Shown here: positions 1-8,470 of the stretch, in pieces
Numbering within the stretch: position 1 is the stretch's first letter
Layout of the letters: each line of letters begins with the position of its first letter
NCBI GenBank assembly: GCA_036787835.1
Contig: DAIQON010000003.1
Location: 32,371 to 96,370, forward strand
Reading direction: 5' to 3'
DNA from: DAIQON01 sp036787835
GTDB lineage: Bacteria; Patescibacteriota; Saccharimonadia; Saccharimonadales; UBA4665
DNA length: 64,000 nt
Translations under genes and position numbers: made by a program
The notes under the pieces: model-generated
What the model saw: only the letters and a program-made list of their open reading frames with translations
Told to the model about the DNA's origin: nothing
Database searches by the model: none

Positions 1-98
1 TATTTACTGACAGCAACTCAAAACCACTGGCTCTGGATCCAGGGCAAACTTGGATCACGGCTGTATCGACGCCCGCAGGAATTAGTTACGCCAAGTAG
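1..98 (+). CDS. C-terminal end of a DUF3048-like lipoprotein (partial, starts before window)
   Basis: Reading from base 3, an open frame gives 31 residues before a TAG at 96-98. It contains the segment LDPGQTWITAV near the end. DUF3048 (YerB-like) proteins typically finish with a phrase of the type 'G..l.l.pGqTWi.vvp', so this looks like the last strand of that domain. The gene ends 11 bases before the histidine kinase start. Only the tail is visible. Another open frame (frame 1, stop at 103-105) gives a less protein-like peptide, so the assignment is moderate. Confidence 0.5.
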   Translation, partial: FTDSNSKPLALDPGQTWITAVSTPAGISYAK

Positions 99-109
99 TA
101 AGTAACAAA

Positions 110-1651
110 ATGGACCAACTAGAAACAACGCTCAAACAAATAAGACATAGAGTCTGGTTGGGCTTTTTACTCGAGAACATTTTATTTGGAGTTACGGTAT
201 ATTTTAGTTATCAGTATGGTGGTTTGCCTATATACATGGCCCTAGCTTGCGGGGCGATCGTCGGTCTAATTTGTTTCAGCGTCTTTAGCGTAACGATTAG
301 TAACGCCATACTCATGCCACTAAAGATGGTTCGACAGGCAATCCTGCATATAAGTCCTGTAGCCGACGAGTATGAAGGAGCGCCAGATCCAAAGTCTTTA
401 AAAATCGGCCGTGATTTAATCGTTAATCTAATAGGCCAACTCTACCAAATAGCCTCGGTCGCCGAGCATGAACTTGTTGCCGCCAAGGGCGAAAAGCCAG
501 GAATATCCCATGAATTTATTGCCAGTACTATGCCACTGCCTCTGTTTATTCTCGATGATAGTGAAACAATAAAATATGTAAATCAAAGCGCTTCTGAATA
601 CATAGGCATGGAAGTCGACGAGCTAGTGGGTAAAAATATCTACATGGTGCTAGACATGGCTTTTCCATCTGATTCAACTTTCGACCGTTGGTTAAAAGAT
701 GTAAAAGGTAAGTCAGCAACAGCGTCCGAGAGCTGGGAACGGGTAAGATTAAATGTCCGCGAGAACCACCCAACCTTACTGTTTGATCTAGCCGCTTACT
801 ATAATCAGTCTAACTCCGACGGGAACAGCACCTATATAATTTTGTTTGACCATACAAAACAGTACTCTCAAGATGACCAGGCAGTTAGCTTCGTTGCCTT
901 GAGTGTTCATGAGCTAAGAACCCCCCTGACGCTACTTCGTGGCTATATTGAAGTCTTTGAGCAAGAGTTAAAGGGTAATATTACGCCCGAACTTGAAGAC
1001 TTTATGGAAAAGATGCGCGCAGCCAGTGAACAGCTAACTGCTTTTGTAAACAATATCTTAAATGTCGCCCGAATTGATGATGATCAGATGGAACTAAAGT
1101 TACAGGAAGAAGATTGGCAGAAAATACTAACTCACTCTATTGACGCAATAAGTCTAAGAGCAAAAGTTCGGGGGATCGAACTCAAACTAGAAATTGATCC
1201 TGGTTTACCAACCGTCGCCGCTGATCGGCTATCTATCCAAGAAGTTATAAACAACATTATAGATAATGCCATTAAATACAGTGGCGAAAGTAAAGAAATT
1301 AAAATAACTAGTAAACTTAACCCGGAAGGGCTTGTTGAGACAACAGTAGTGGATTACGGTCTAGGCATATCAACGAATATACTGCCTAATCTGTTTACAA
1401 AGTTCTACAGAGATCATCGTAACCGTGCACAAATTGGCGGCACCGGTCTTGGTCTATACTTATCTAAGGCTATAGTTTCAGCACACGGTGGAAATATTTG
1501 GGTTAAAAGTAAGGTCGGGTCGGGAAGCACCTTTGGTTTCACTCTAGTCCCTTATGGTCAGCTATCTAAAGACAAAAAATCGGACAATGGAGACGACCTT
1601 ATCCGGGGCGCACATGGGTGGATAAAGAATCACTCCTACTATAAACGTTAA
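110..1651 (+). CDS. Membrane PAS-domain sensor histidine kinase
   Basis: This 513-residue kinase presumably senses a signal at or in the membrane and phosphorylates a receiver. Two hydrophobic segments lie at about residues 17-35 and 41-66, followed by a short HAMP-like linker. A PAS domain spans about 140-245. The HisKA helix carries SVHELRTP with the phospho-acceptor His at residue 267. The ATPase domain has an N-box (NNIIDNAIKYS) near 381 and a G2 box (GGTGLGLYLSKAI) near 443. All catalytic landmarks are present, so it should be active. The gene is followed after 21 bases by a stand-alone receiver gene (1673-2074), its likely partner. The signal is unknown. Confidence 0.93.
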   Translation: MDQLETTLKQIRHRVWLGFLLENILFGVTVYFSYQYGGLPIYMALACGAIVGLICFSVFSVTISNAILMPLKMVRQAILHISPVADEYEGAPDPKSLKIGRDLIVNLIGQLYQIASVAEHELVAAKGEKPGISHEFIASTMPLPLFILDDSETIKYVNQSASEYIGMEVDELVGKNIYMVLDMAFPSDSTFDRWLKDVKGKSATASESWERVRLNVRENHPTLLFDLAAYYNQSNSDGNSTYIILFDHTKQYSQDDQAVSFVALSVHELRTPLTLLRGYIEVFEQELKGNITPELEDFMEKMRAASEQLTAFVNNILNVARIDDDQMELKLQEEDWQKILTHSIDAISLRAKVRGIELKLEIDPGLPTVAADRLSIQEVINNIIDNAIKYSGESKEIKITSKLNPEGLVETTVVDYGLGISTNILPNLFTKFYRDHRNRAQIGGTGLGLYLSKAIVSAHGGNIWVKSKVGSGSTFGFTLVPYGQLSKDKKSDNGDDLIRGAHGWIKNHSYYKR

Positions 1652-1672
1652 ATCTGATAGGATATTAGGTAT

Positions 1673-2074
1673 ATGGACAATCCAGACATGATTAAAGTAG
1701 ATTCTCCGCGTAAAGTTCTTATTATTGAAGACGAGCACTTTATAGGCGAGCTGTACGAACGCGCGCTGCTTCGTTCGGGATATGAGGTAACTATCAACGT
1801 AGACGGCGTTAAGGCCCTCAGTGAAGCCCAAACAAACGCATACGACATAATCTTGCTAGACCTTATGCTACCAAACCTCAATGGTATTGAAATTCTGCGT
1901 ACTTTACGTGATCCAAGCGCTACACCGAATCTAAAAGCTAAGATCATTATTACTACTAACCTTGAGCAAAGGGATGACATTAGGGCGGATATTGAAAAAC
2001 AAGCTGATGGTTACGTTGTTAAAGCAGAGCTTACTCCCAGTGAGCTCGTAGAGTTCCTCGATAATATTAAATAG
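1673..2074 (+). CDS. Single-domain response regulator (receiver only)
   Basis: The protein has 133 residues and consists only of a CheY-like receiver. The acidic pocket is E19-D20, the phospho-acceptor is D63 in LLDLMLP, the switch Thr is T94/T95 and the conserved Lys is K117 in VVKAEL. There is no output domain, so it must act by protein contact or phosphotransfer. It lies 21 bases downstream of the PAS histidine kinase on the same strand and is probably co-transcribed with it. Similar stand-alone receivers occur at 11808 and 49800 in this window. Confidence 0.92.
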   Translation: MDNPDMIKVDSPRKVLIIEDEHFIGELYERALLRSGYEVTINVDGVKALSEAQTNAYDIILLDLMLPNLNGIEILRTLRDPSATPNLKAKIIITTNLEQRDDIRADIEKQADGYVVKAELTPSELVEFLDNIK

Positions 2075-2188
2075 CTTATTTAGTTTTCTTTTCTTGGACG
2101 CAGACACTTCTTAGTAACTTAGGCTTTTTCACTAGCCCCTAGTTCATCTGGATCGGTAAGACAAAACCAATCAAAAGCAGCAGTCTAT

Positions 2189-2923
2189 TTATCTGTATTC
2201 TGGGTTGGTAAAGTCAAAGCGACTACCAGCATCCCACTTCGACCGTTGATTACCATATGCAGGCATACCTCCGGCATCTTTAAGCATCTTAGCGAGATGT
2301 AATAGATTCCAAGTCATAAATGTTGTGTTCCGATTAGTAAAGTCATTATCCAGACCAACCAACTTATCTGAACCTTCTATTTTATCACCATAACTAGGTC
2401 CAGGGCCGGCCTCACCAATCCAGCCGGAATCTGCTTGTGGAGGAATGGCGTAGCCAAGATGCTGCAAACTATACAGAACATTCATAGCGCAGTGTTTTAT
2501 GCCATCTTCATTGCCGGTTATTAGACAGCCGCCGACTTTTCCATAAAAAGCATACTGACCACTAGAATTAAGGATGCTACTACAGGCATAGAGACGCTCA
2601 ATAACTTTCTTAGTTTCTGAGCTATTATCTCCGAGCCAAATAGGGCCAGCCAGAACTAATATGTCCGCTTCCATTACTTCTTTGAAAATATCTGGCCAAT
2701 CATCTTTTCGTGAGCCATGTTCAGTCATGTCGGGCCAAACACCGGTTGCTATGTCCTGGTCTATAGTTCGAATAACTCGAGTGTTTACTCCGTGTTTATC
2801 CATAATAAACTGTGAGACTGATATAAGTTTATCGGTGTGGCTTTCGCCAGGAGATTTAGTTAAAGTACCGTTAAAAAATATCGCTTTAAGATCACTAAAA
2901 TCATATTTCTTATCTGTTGACAT
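2189..2923 (-). CDS. NADPH-dependent FMN reductase / flavodoxin-family protein
   Basis: This is a flavodoxin-fold protein of 244 residues from the preferred start. The N-terminal strand is followed by the phosphate-binding loop FFNGTLTKSPGESHTDKL. A central segment LAGPIWLGDNSSETKKVIER matches the flavin-contacting 'P...g..s...K..idR' region of NADPH-dependent FMN reductases. The ATG at 2923 is preferred over the longer frame (to 2953) because AGGAGG lies 6 bases upstream. It is probably a cytoplasmic oxidoreductase that reduces FMN or quinones. The substrate cannot be told. It is divergent from the MazG-like gene at 3017. Confidence 0.85.
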   Translation of the reverse strand: MSTDKKYDFSDLKAIFFNGTLTKSPGESHTDKLISVSQFIMDKHGVNTRVIRTIDQDIATGVWPDMTEHGSRKDDWPDIFKEVMEADILVLAGPIWLGDNSSETKKVIERLYACSSILNSSGQYAFYGKVGGCLITGNEDGIKHCAMNVLYSLQHLGYAIPPQADSGWIGEAGPGPSYGDKIEGSDKLVGLDNDFTNRNTTFMTWNLLHLAKMLKDAGGMPAYGNQRSKWDAGSRFDFTNPEYR

Positions 2924-3016
2924 AGCACCTCCTACGTATCTAAATTGTAACATGTTGTGCCAAATCGAATTTCAAACTTGCTACAATAGGTACTAACTAA
3001 AAGGAGGGCGACTGCT

Positions 3017-3349
3017 ATGACTTTTGAAGAGTATCAGACAAGAGCGCTAGATACCGTGGTTAAGAATAATGACCCGCTAATGGGTAAGACAATTTGGGCG
3101 ATGGGAATCGTCGGCGAAGCAGGAGAGGTAATAGAGAAATGGAAAAAGATTGTTGCCTATAAAGAAGGTAAAATATCTGATGCCGACCTTGACGAGCTTG
3201 CCAAGGAAATAGGAGATGTTCTATGGTACTGCGCAGTCTTTGCCGATTCACTAGGAATTAACCTTGAGGATATTGTCCAAAACAATCTCCAAAAACTACA
3301 AGACAGAAAAAAGCGAAGTGTAATTAAGGGCAAAGGAGACAACCGCTAG
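3017..3349 (+). CDS. MazG-like nucleotide pyrophosphohydrolase
   Basis: This small all-alpha NTP pyrophosphohydrolase-type protein has 110 residues. The metal-binding signature is visible as GEAGEVIEKWKK (helix 1) and KEIGDVLWY (helix 2), followed by the usual N..KL..R end. Such enzymes hydrolyse non-canonical or excess NTPs to NMP and PPi in the cytoplasm. A good ribosome-binding site (AAGGAGG) lies 9 bases before the ATG. It is a single-gene unit between a divergent FMN reductase and a convergent dehydrogenase. Confidence 0.88.
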   Translation: MTFEEYQTRALDTVVKNNDPLMGKTIWAMGIVGEAGEVIEKWKKIVAYKEGKISDADLDELAKEIGDVLWYCAVFADSLGINLEDIVQNNLQKLQDRKKRSVIKGKGDNR

Positions 3350-3458
3350 GCTTGACGGCTTTCTGCTTTTCAACTAGTGTTTCTGCCATACGTTAGATAA
3401 TATTATCTACCATCAATACGGTAGATGACAAACGTGACCATTAACCATACTTAGGGGT

Positions 3459-4396
3459 CTAGTTTACACGATTAGGGTACTGTCCTTTACTAGCATCTAC
3501 CATGTTGTTTATCCAAAGTCTTATTGAGTTATCGAATGATCCTTTTGTAGCCCAACCAAATGCAGGCGCTGCCCAAACGTTACCTTCATAATTTGAGAAT
3601 GAAGCTGGCTCAGCCTCAAAACCAAAGCCAAATAACTTGTTGTCTTTTACCATGTCCAAAACCAGCTGCAGATTAAACATGTCATGAACAATACTAATAA
3701 GCATTGCGTCACTTTTCATTTTCGATAAAAGTTCATCGCTAAGAATAGTCTTTGTTTGGTCATTCAAGGCCATAGTCGGGAATATAACGTCTGCAGATGC
3801 GACTAGCTCGTTGAGTTCAACATACTTATAGTCATTTTGTTTGGGCTCTGCGACCAATAGATAACCTCCATGCCAAGGCCTGCGCAAATACTTGCTATTG
3901 CCGATCCGATATGGCCAAGTCCGATTATCCCAGCCTTCTTACCTCGAAGTTCAATGCCTTGGTATTTCATAAAGTCTTTATCGAAATCCATCGGGAAATC
4001 ATCTTTAATAAGTCTAGGTATTTGCCTGGCAACATTAAACATCATGGTGATCGACCATTCGGCTATTGCCTCAGTAGAAAAGTTTCTAATATTACATATC
4101 GGAATATTATTGGAGTCTGCAAAAGAGGTGTCTATATATGAAAAGGATGTAGCTGCACTAAGTATCGCTTTTAGGCCAGGTATATCTTTATAATCTTCAG
4201 CTGTTAACTTCCAGCTCACATAATCTGGATTAATACAGAGTAGGCGTTCTTCGTCGCCTTCAAATAGCTCCTTGCAGCTCGACAGTGGTGCTATTTCAGT
4301 TACAACCGTTGTTTCTAAACCGGCATTCTTTAAATTTTCCAGTAGCTCAGAGTTTATCAGCTTGTCCCAAAGTGGGTCAAAAATAAATGCTTTCAT
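3459..4396 (-). pseudogene. D-2-hydroxyacid-dehydrogenase-like gene split by a -1 frameshift
   Basis: Two overlapping frames together make one D-isomer 2-hydroxyacid dehydrogenase. The first (4396 to 3803) contains the substrate-domain half and the NAD-binding motif GIIGLGHIGSAIA, then runs off into an unrelated 12-residue tail. The second (open from about 3887 to 3459) continues the fold from ...NDYKYVELNELVASADVIFP to the C terminus. The frames join by a -1 shift at CCCAAAC (forward 3839-3845), whose zero-frame phasing C CCA AAC fits the slippery pattern X XXY YYZ. The usual catalytic Arg (in N.aRG) reads His in ISIVHD, and the usual PH near the end reads PAF. The product, if made, is probably not a standard dehydrogenase. 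It could be a decaying gene, a sequencing error or programmed frameshifting. Confidence 0.7.
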
Positions 4397-4427
4397 TACT
4401 TTATAATAGCAAAGTTGATTTCAATGT

Positions 4428-4461
4428 TTGACACATTACTACAATTTTCTATACTTCTAGT
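4428..4461 (+). promoter_or_regulatory. Promoter giving a leaderless transcript of the 4462 gene
   Basis: TTGACA lies at 4428-4433, with a 16-base spacer and TATACT at 4450-4455. Only six bases separate the -10 box from the ATG at 4462, so the expected transcription start coincides with the start codon. No Shine-Dalgarno sequence is present. The promoter for the dehydrogenase on the opposite strand overlaps this one (TATTAT six bases before its ATG). Confidence 0.7.
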
Positions 4462-5073
4462 ATGAGCGGTGAACTAGACATGATGCGTGAGCTCTATGGA
4501 GTTGAGAAAAAAGAACGCTGGGCATTATTCAGCGAATTCGTTGGTCAAGCCGATTCATATCATCAAAGAATCGGTGATGGGGAGCCAGGCCATTATCATG
4601 ACTTTTTCGGACAGGAAACTTTGGTATTGGAAAGGAAAATACCTGGTATCGCAAGCCCTTACGTATTTCTCTCGGCATTCCAAGAAACTCAAACTGACGA
4701 ACGAAGTGTAGAGCGAAGTATAAGAAGCATCGCCGTTGATAGAAGCCACAAGGCTATAAGATGGTTATTCAGTACCCAAAAAATTATACTGGGAGAAGGG
4801 CCATATTCGGGCACGACTATAACTTCTCAGGATGAGGGCCCGCATACTTTTTCCCCAATCAGCAAAATTAGACACACCCGGCACTCAATCAATATGCGCA
4901 GGGCATATCTCATACCAGAGCGTCATTGGCACCCGCTCGAAGGGGGTGATGAGCGAGCAGAGGTCCGCCATGTGCTAGGAGAAGCAATTGGTATTATATC
5001 GTCACTTGGATATGGAGAAGCTATTACTGCGGCAATCCCAGAAAACCTCGACGAAATCTCCATTGACTATTGA
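4462..5073 (+). CDS. Hypothetical protein (203 aa)
   Basis: I do not recognise this family. The 203-residue product is soluble, with no signal peptide or membrane segment. It is rich in charged residues and His, including the clusters GHYHDFF near residue 43 and ERHWHPLEGG near 154. It begins directly after a consensus promoter without a leader. The neighbouring genes (a frameshifted dehydrogenase and a D-amino-acid-oxidase-like protein) do not reveal a role. Codon use and length are compatible with a real gene. Confidence 0.65.
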   Translation: MSGELDMMRELYGVEKKERWALFSEFVGQADSYHQRIGDGEPGHYHDFFGQETLVLERKIPGIASPYVFLSAFQETQTDERSVERSIRSIAVDRSHKAIRWLFSTQKIILGEGPYSGTTITSQDEGPHTFSPISKIRHTRHSINMRRAYLIPERHWHPLEGGDERAEVRHVLGEAIGIISSLGYGEAITAAIPENLDEISIDY

Positions 5074-5108
5074 TATATAGAATTTTAGTTAAAAATCGTC
5101 AGTCAAAT

Positions 5109-6212
5109 CTATTTTTCACGGTGCATGTTGTGTGCCATTTGAGCAATTTGTTTAGCAAAATGCGGGCCAACGCTCCAGCCTAATCCGCCGAAACCATAGG
5201 CATGAAGTAGTCTTTGGTTATGCGCATCGGGAGCAACACGGATACCGGTACCCTCAACTTCAACTCTATATCCAGCTGAATGGAAAAGAATTTCAACATT
5301 GTCTAAAAAGTCTGGCTCTAAACCTTCAACTAGTGGTGCCGTCTTACGGAATGTTTCACCGAGTCTTTCAAAAAGCTCATCAGCCTCACGCTCTTCAGGT
5401 ATCGGCCTAGCAGGATTTTCTATATATAGTGCTCCACAAACGACTGTGCCGTCTTCGCGAGGCATCATAACCATATCTTCAACGCTAATAGCTTCTTTTG
5501 GTATCTGATGTCCATCTTTTGGCCTAACAACAAAGGTATGTCCCTTAAATTCATTTATTTTTGTTGTTGGGTCAAGACTAGCAGCACCCATGCCTGTAGC
5601 ATTTACTATGACTCCTCTCAGCCCATCCAAATCTTGCAAATTAATTCTAGCTTTTTTGAACCTTACTCCAAGTCGTTCTGCCTGATCGGCTAAATAGGCA
5701 ACTGTCTTCCTGGTGTTTATCGAGAAAGTGTCGAAAGTTAGCCCAACGTCAAAATCCATAGGATCGCCGTTAGAACCGGTTAGTGATACAGGGCTGGAAA
5801 GGGCTTCTTGCCTAGCATTCATAGCCTCAACTAAACCATCTGGCCATGGGCTATTGCTATTAATTAATTCGAGGTTAGTTAGTGCCATTACCCCAGTTTC
5901 ATGGGGCCTGCTAGCTAGTTCAGAGTAAAACACCCTCGAGAAATCTGTTACTTCACCAATGGATAAGCCACCGAGAAGGGTGTCTTGATGCTCAGCAGGG
6001 ACCCAGGGTAAAAACTGACCAACGGCCATAGATGACGTAGAGTCAATATCAAGACTAGCAGGCTTGCCTTGGCTGCTAATAACTTCAACATCATGACCTT
6101 GCTCGGCAAGTGCATGAGCTGTTAATACTCCAATAATACCTGAGCCAATTACGGTAAACCTTTCCTGATCAACAGGTCCGGAAACATCTTGGGATAACTC
6201 TTCTCCTACCAT
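5109..6212 (-). CDS. FAD-dependent oxidoreductase of the D-amino acid oxidase family
   Basis: The protein has 367 residues. A dinucleotide-binding motif TVIGSGIIGVLTAHALAEQG occupies residues 20-39 (G23, G25, G28). A second FAD-contacting region, VNATGMGAASL, lies near residue 205. The C terminus carries HAYGFGGLGWSVGPHFA, close to the D-amino acid oxidase signature 'YG.GG.G.t...G'. It is probably a cytoplasmic FAD enzyme that oxidises an amine or amino acid. The substrate is not predictable. A -10-like TATACT sits seven bases before the ATG, so the message may be leaderless. It is downstream of the 7248-6277 gene on the same strand. Confidence 0.82.
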   Translation of the reverse strand: MVGEELSQDVSGPVDQERFTVIGSGIIGVLTAHALAEQGHDVEVISSQGKPASLDIDSTSSMAVGQFLPWVPAEHQDTLLGGLSIGEVTDFSRVFYSELASRPHETGVMALTNLELINSNSPWPDGLVEAMNARQEALSSPVSLTGSNGDPMDFDVGLTFDTFSINTRKTVAYLADQAERLGVRFKKARINLQDLDGLRGVIVNATGMGAASLDPTTKINEFKGHTFVVRPKDGHQIPKEAISVEDMVMMPREDGTVVCGALYIENPARPIPEEREADELFERLGETFRKTAPLVEGLEPDFLDNVEILFHSAGYRVEVEGTGIRVAPDAHNQRLLHAYGFGGLGWSVGPHFAKQIAQMAHNMHREK

Positions 6213-6276
6213 TTAGCTAAGTATAACAAATGCCTAAATTCATATCGAGTAAATTGACTAGTGTTAGCCGATCAGT

Positions 6277-7248
6277 TTACAGGCCAGCTAGCTCTTTAAA
6301 CTTGTCCGAGCCTAGAATAAGTTCTAACACGGTGCTGGCAACGTGTAGTCGTTTGTCAAAACGATGCCGACCATCTTCTGTGGCATCGACTAACAGCTTC
6401 TCGATACCAGCCTGGGGCATTCTGTCTTTTGCTATTTTTTCTACAACGCTATCGCCTAGTCCAGATACTAGGTTCAAAGCCCCCCATGTTGCTCCACCAT
6501 GTTGCTTTGCATAGATGTGGTAGGCGCTAGCATCAGTATCTGGTAATTCAGCACTCTTAGGGTCTATCACCACGCCAGATAATACGCTGGTTTCAGACCC
6601 TCCAGGTGTCTTACTGCCGAATAAATGAAGATCAATCTTAGTAAAAGCCAATTCTCCAAGCACGGCATGACGATGCGCACTCGCAGCTTGTAGTAGATCG
6701 GCTGGAACAACATATTTCTCTGCTCGACGTCTTGAGTACCACTTTCTTCTTACAGATAATTCAAGATTTGGGTAGCCGACCCGGACAGCCGCTTGTTCAT
6801 TTCGCTGACTTAAGTTATAAATCTTCGTGTTCGACCTGTCTGCAAATTTATCAAAAAGACTCTGTGCCGTCGCCACATCTTCACTGGCTTCATTCAAAGC
6901 ATTTATGTTTGGCCCCCACAGGTTGAGTTCAGCCCTAAGACTGCTTACAACCCCTTCGCTATCACTAACCGTGGTAGGGAAGCTTAGCCAGCTATTAATA
7001 GTGTCGGCCTCACTTAATGGATCAATCACGCCCTCGGACCAATCATTCCACTGCTGCTCTAATAAAGGCAACCGTAGCGCCTGATCTTCTGGGAGCATTA
7101 ATCCGGCGACTGTCGCTATTCGCTGTATAGCTTCACGTTTTAGGTGCTCAAGTCTATCGGTTTCAAATACGCTATCTAGATCAGCAGAGAGTCCGTGTAA
7201 TGGATGTTCTGCACCAGCTAGTCCTGGTAATGAGGATTGTTGTGTCAT
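6277..7248 (-). CDS. Hypothetical protein (323 aa)
   Basis: No family is recognised. The 323-residue product is predicted to be soluble, mostly helical in the first 150 residues and more beta-like after residue 190. No membrane segment or catalytic motif stands out. Notable pieces are WYSRRRAEKYVVP near 175 and the Gly-rich KQHGGATWGALNLVSGLG near 250. The gene has a clear promoter that predicts a leaderless mRNA (see 7249-7283). The D-amino-acid-oxidase-like gene follows after 64 bases on the same strand. Confidence 0.65.
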   Translation of the reverse strand: MTQQSSLPGLAGAEHPLHGLSADLDSVFETDRLEHLKREAIQRIATVAGLMLPEDQALRLPLLEQQWNDWSEGVIDPLSEADTINSWLSFPTTVSDSEGVVSSLRAELNLWGPNINALNEASEDVATAQSLFDKFADRSNTKIYNLSQRNEQAAVRVGYPNLELSVRRKWYSRRRAEKYVVPADLLQAASAHRHAVLGELAFTKIDLHLFGSKTPGGSETSVLSGVVIDPKSAELPDTDASAYHIYAKQHGGATWGALNLVSGLGDSVVEKIAKDRMPQAGIEKLLVDATEDGRHRFDKRLHVASTVLELILGSDKFKELAGL

Positions 7249-7283
7249 TACACTTTTATATCATATTGCTAATTATTAATCAA
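7249..7283 (-). promoter_or_regulatory. Promoter giving a leaderless transcript of the 7248 gene
   Basis: On the minus strand, TTGATT (forward 7278-7283), a 17-base spacer and TATAAA (forward 7255-7260) precede the ATG by six bases. No ribosome-binding site can fit, so the transcript should start at or within a base or two of the start codon. Confidence 0.6.
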
Positions 7284-7435
7284 ATACTATTGGCCTTAGG
7301 CATGAATTATTGAGTAAATTATGGTGAGCCAGCTAGACTCGAATTGTAGCCATATCTTATGAGAGATTGTTCAGCGGTATGTTGCTCTAGTTTAACGATC
7401 TGGAGCTTACCATTCCCCAGAGGAGTGGAATCTAG

Positions 7436-7702
7436 CTAATAGACCTGGTTATGAGTACCGATGTCTAAAAATTCGTAATATTCTTCTGTTTCTCTATATA
7501 CCACTCTTATATCGCCAGTAACAGACCACGCCCTAAATGTTCTTTTTTTACCCTTTAATCCGCGGTCATTAAGAGGATTTCCTCTAACACCACTAATAAA
7601 CATCTGTAATCTTAATTCGAATTGTTTTACTAAGTTTTCACGAGGCCTAATACGAGTTTTAAAGTGCTTATCGAAATTTTTATCCCGTTGTATGGGATTC
7701 AC
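7436..7702 (-). CDS. YafQ-type RelE-superfamily mRNA-interferase toxin
   Basis: The product has 88 residues. The second half reads LKGKKRTFRAWSVTGDIRVV followed by a C-terminal IGTHNQVY, the hallmark of YafQ/RelE-type ribosome-dependent endoribonucleases, with the catalytic-type His near the end. The toxin frame looks intact. It starts with GTG at 7702, overlapping the antitoxin stop by one base (TAGTG), which indicates translational coupling to the upstream antitoxin gene. That antitoxin contains a premature UGA, so toxin expression is probably reduced. Confidence 0.85.
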   Translation of the reverse strand: MNPIQRDKNFDKHFKTRIRPRENLVKQFELRLQMFISGVRGNPLNDRGLKGKKRTFRAWSVTGDIRVVYRETEEYYEFLDIGTHNQVY

Positions 7703-7983
7703 TACTTCAGATCTTCCATGAACTCTTCAGCTGTAGTGTATGTTTTTAGCTTACCTGCTTTTCTTAGGACTGCCATTTCTGATATAGCTTCTTCGTAGCG
7801 ATTATCTGCGGTTGTACTTAGGGTAATTGAGGGTAAGCCTAAATCAATCCTTCAGCCCTCAACCTCAGATTTTGCCCAAAATCGTATATAAGCCTGTGCT
7901 GAATCAAAGCCAAATTCTTTAGCACGCAGCTCTAGGCCATCTCTTACGTCACTATCAATTGGTACTTGTAATTTTGTTGTCAT
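7702..7983 (-). pseudogene. RelB/DinJ-like antitoxin interrupted by an in-frame UGA
   Basis: Translation from ATG 7983 gives MTTKLQVPIDSDVRDGLELR and onward, a ribbon-helix-helix-like antitoxin start. It stops at codon 44 (TGA, forward 7852-7854). Reading through, the same frame continues with RIDLGLPSITL and a charged helical tail ending EEFMEDLK at the TAG at 7702-7704. Total length without the stop is 92 residues, normal for this antitoxin class. The tail directly abuts the toxin GTG. A single C-to-T change (CGA to TGA) would explain the stop. Because the window encodes release factor 2, UGA should terminate here. It could be a pseudogene, a sequence error or a readthrough site. Confidence 0.75.
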
Positions 7984-8128
7984 ACATTAATGGTATCAAG
8001 TAGTATAATTATGTCACTGGAGAGCCAGATCAAGGCTATAGGAACAGCTATGGTTATGGATTGGAGAATGGATTGCGTTATATGTAAATAGGATGGATAA
8101 TTATGTCATCAACAATATATAAACAAAC

Positions 8129-8470
8129 ATGCATCCTTACGAAACCTGGCTAGTAATATTTTTCGGTCTACCTCTAATTGTATTTTGGTGCTTATTTACT
8201 AAAACACTTTGGAAGTACAGACTATCTATTATTTGGGTAGTGGCATTTTGTATAATATTCGGTTTCGCTTGGGATGTTTTAGCAATACATACTAAGATTT
8301 GGGGCTGGCCAGCAGCATGTTGTTCTTTGCCTCGAGTTAAAGGACTGCCTTTAGAAGAGTTCTTCTTCATGGCTTTAATGGCGCTAAATATATCAACTGT
8401 TACGCTAATAATTAGAGATATTTTCTTAAGTCATCACTGGTTAAAGAAAGGCAAGAAGAGGCCGGCATGA
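8129..8470 (+). CDS. Lycopene-cyclase-domain membrane protein, first subunit (CrtYc-like)
   Basis: The 113-residue protein has three predicted membrane helices (about 8-22, 33-53, 77-96). It matches the heterodimeric/CarR-type lycopene cyclase domain: an AWD motif (W48-D49) in GFAWDVLAIHTKIWGW, and the P-x-E-E motif (P74 to E77, GLPLEEFFF) at the start of the third helix. In this family two such halves pair to cyclise lycopene ends to beta-rings in the membrane. It overlaps the second half gene by four bases (ATGA). A TATATA box lies seven bases before the ATG. The role could also be a diverged, non-carotenoid one. Confidence 0.75.
   Translation: MHPYETWLVIFFGLPLIVFWCLFTKTLWKYRLSIIWVVAFCIIFGFAWDVLAIHTKIWGWPAACCSLPRVKGLPLEEFFFMALMALNISTVTLIIRDIFLSHHWLKKGKKRPA

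Noticed and set aside
7852..7854. UGA as a sense codon (recoded genome, as in Gracilibacteria/SR1)
   Set aside because: Release factor 2 with SPF and GGQ is encoded, several genes end in TGA, and no other conserved gene here has an internal UGA.
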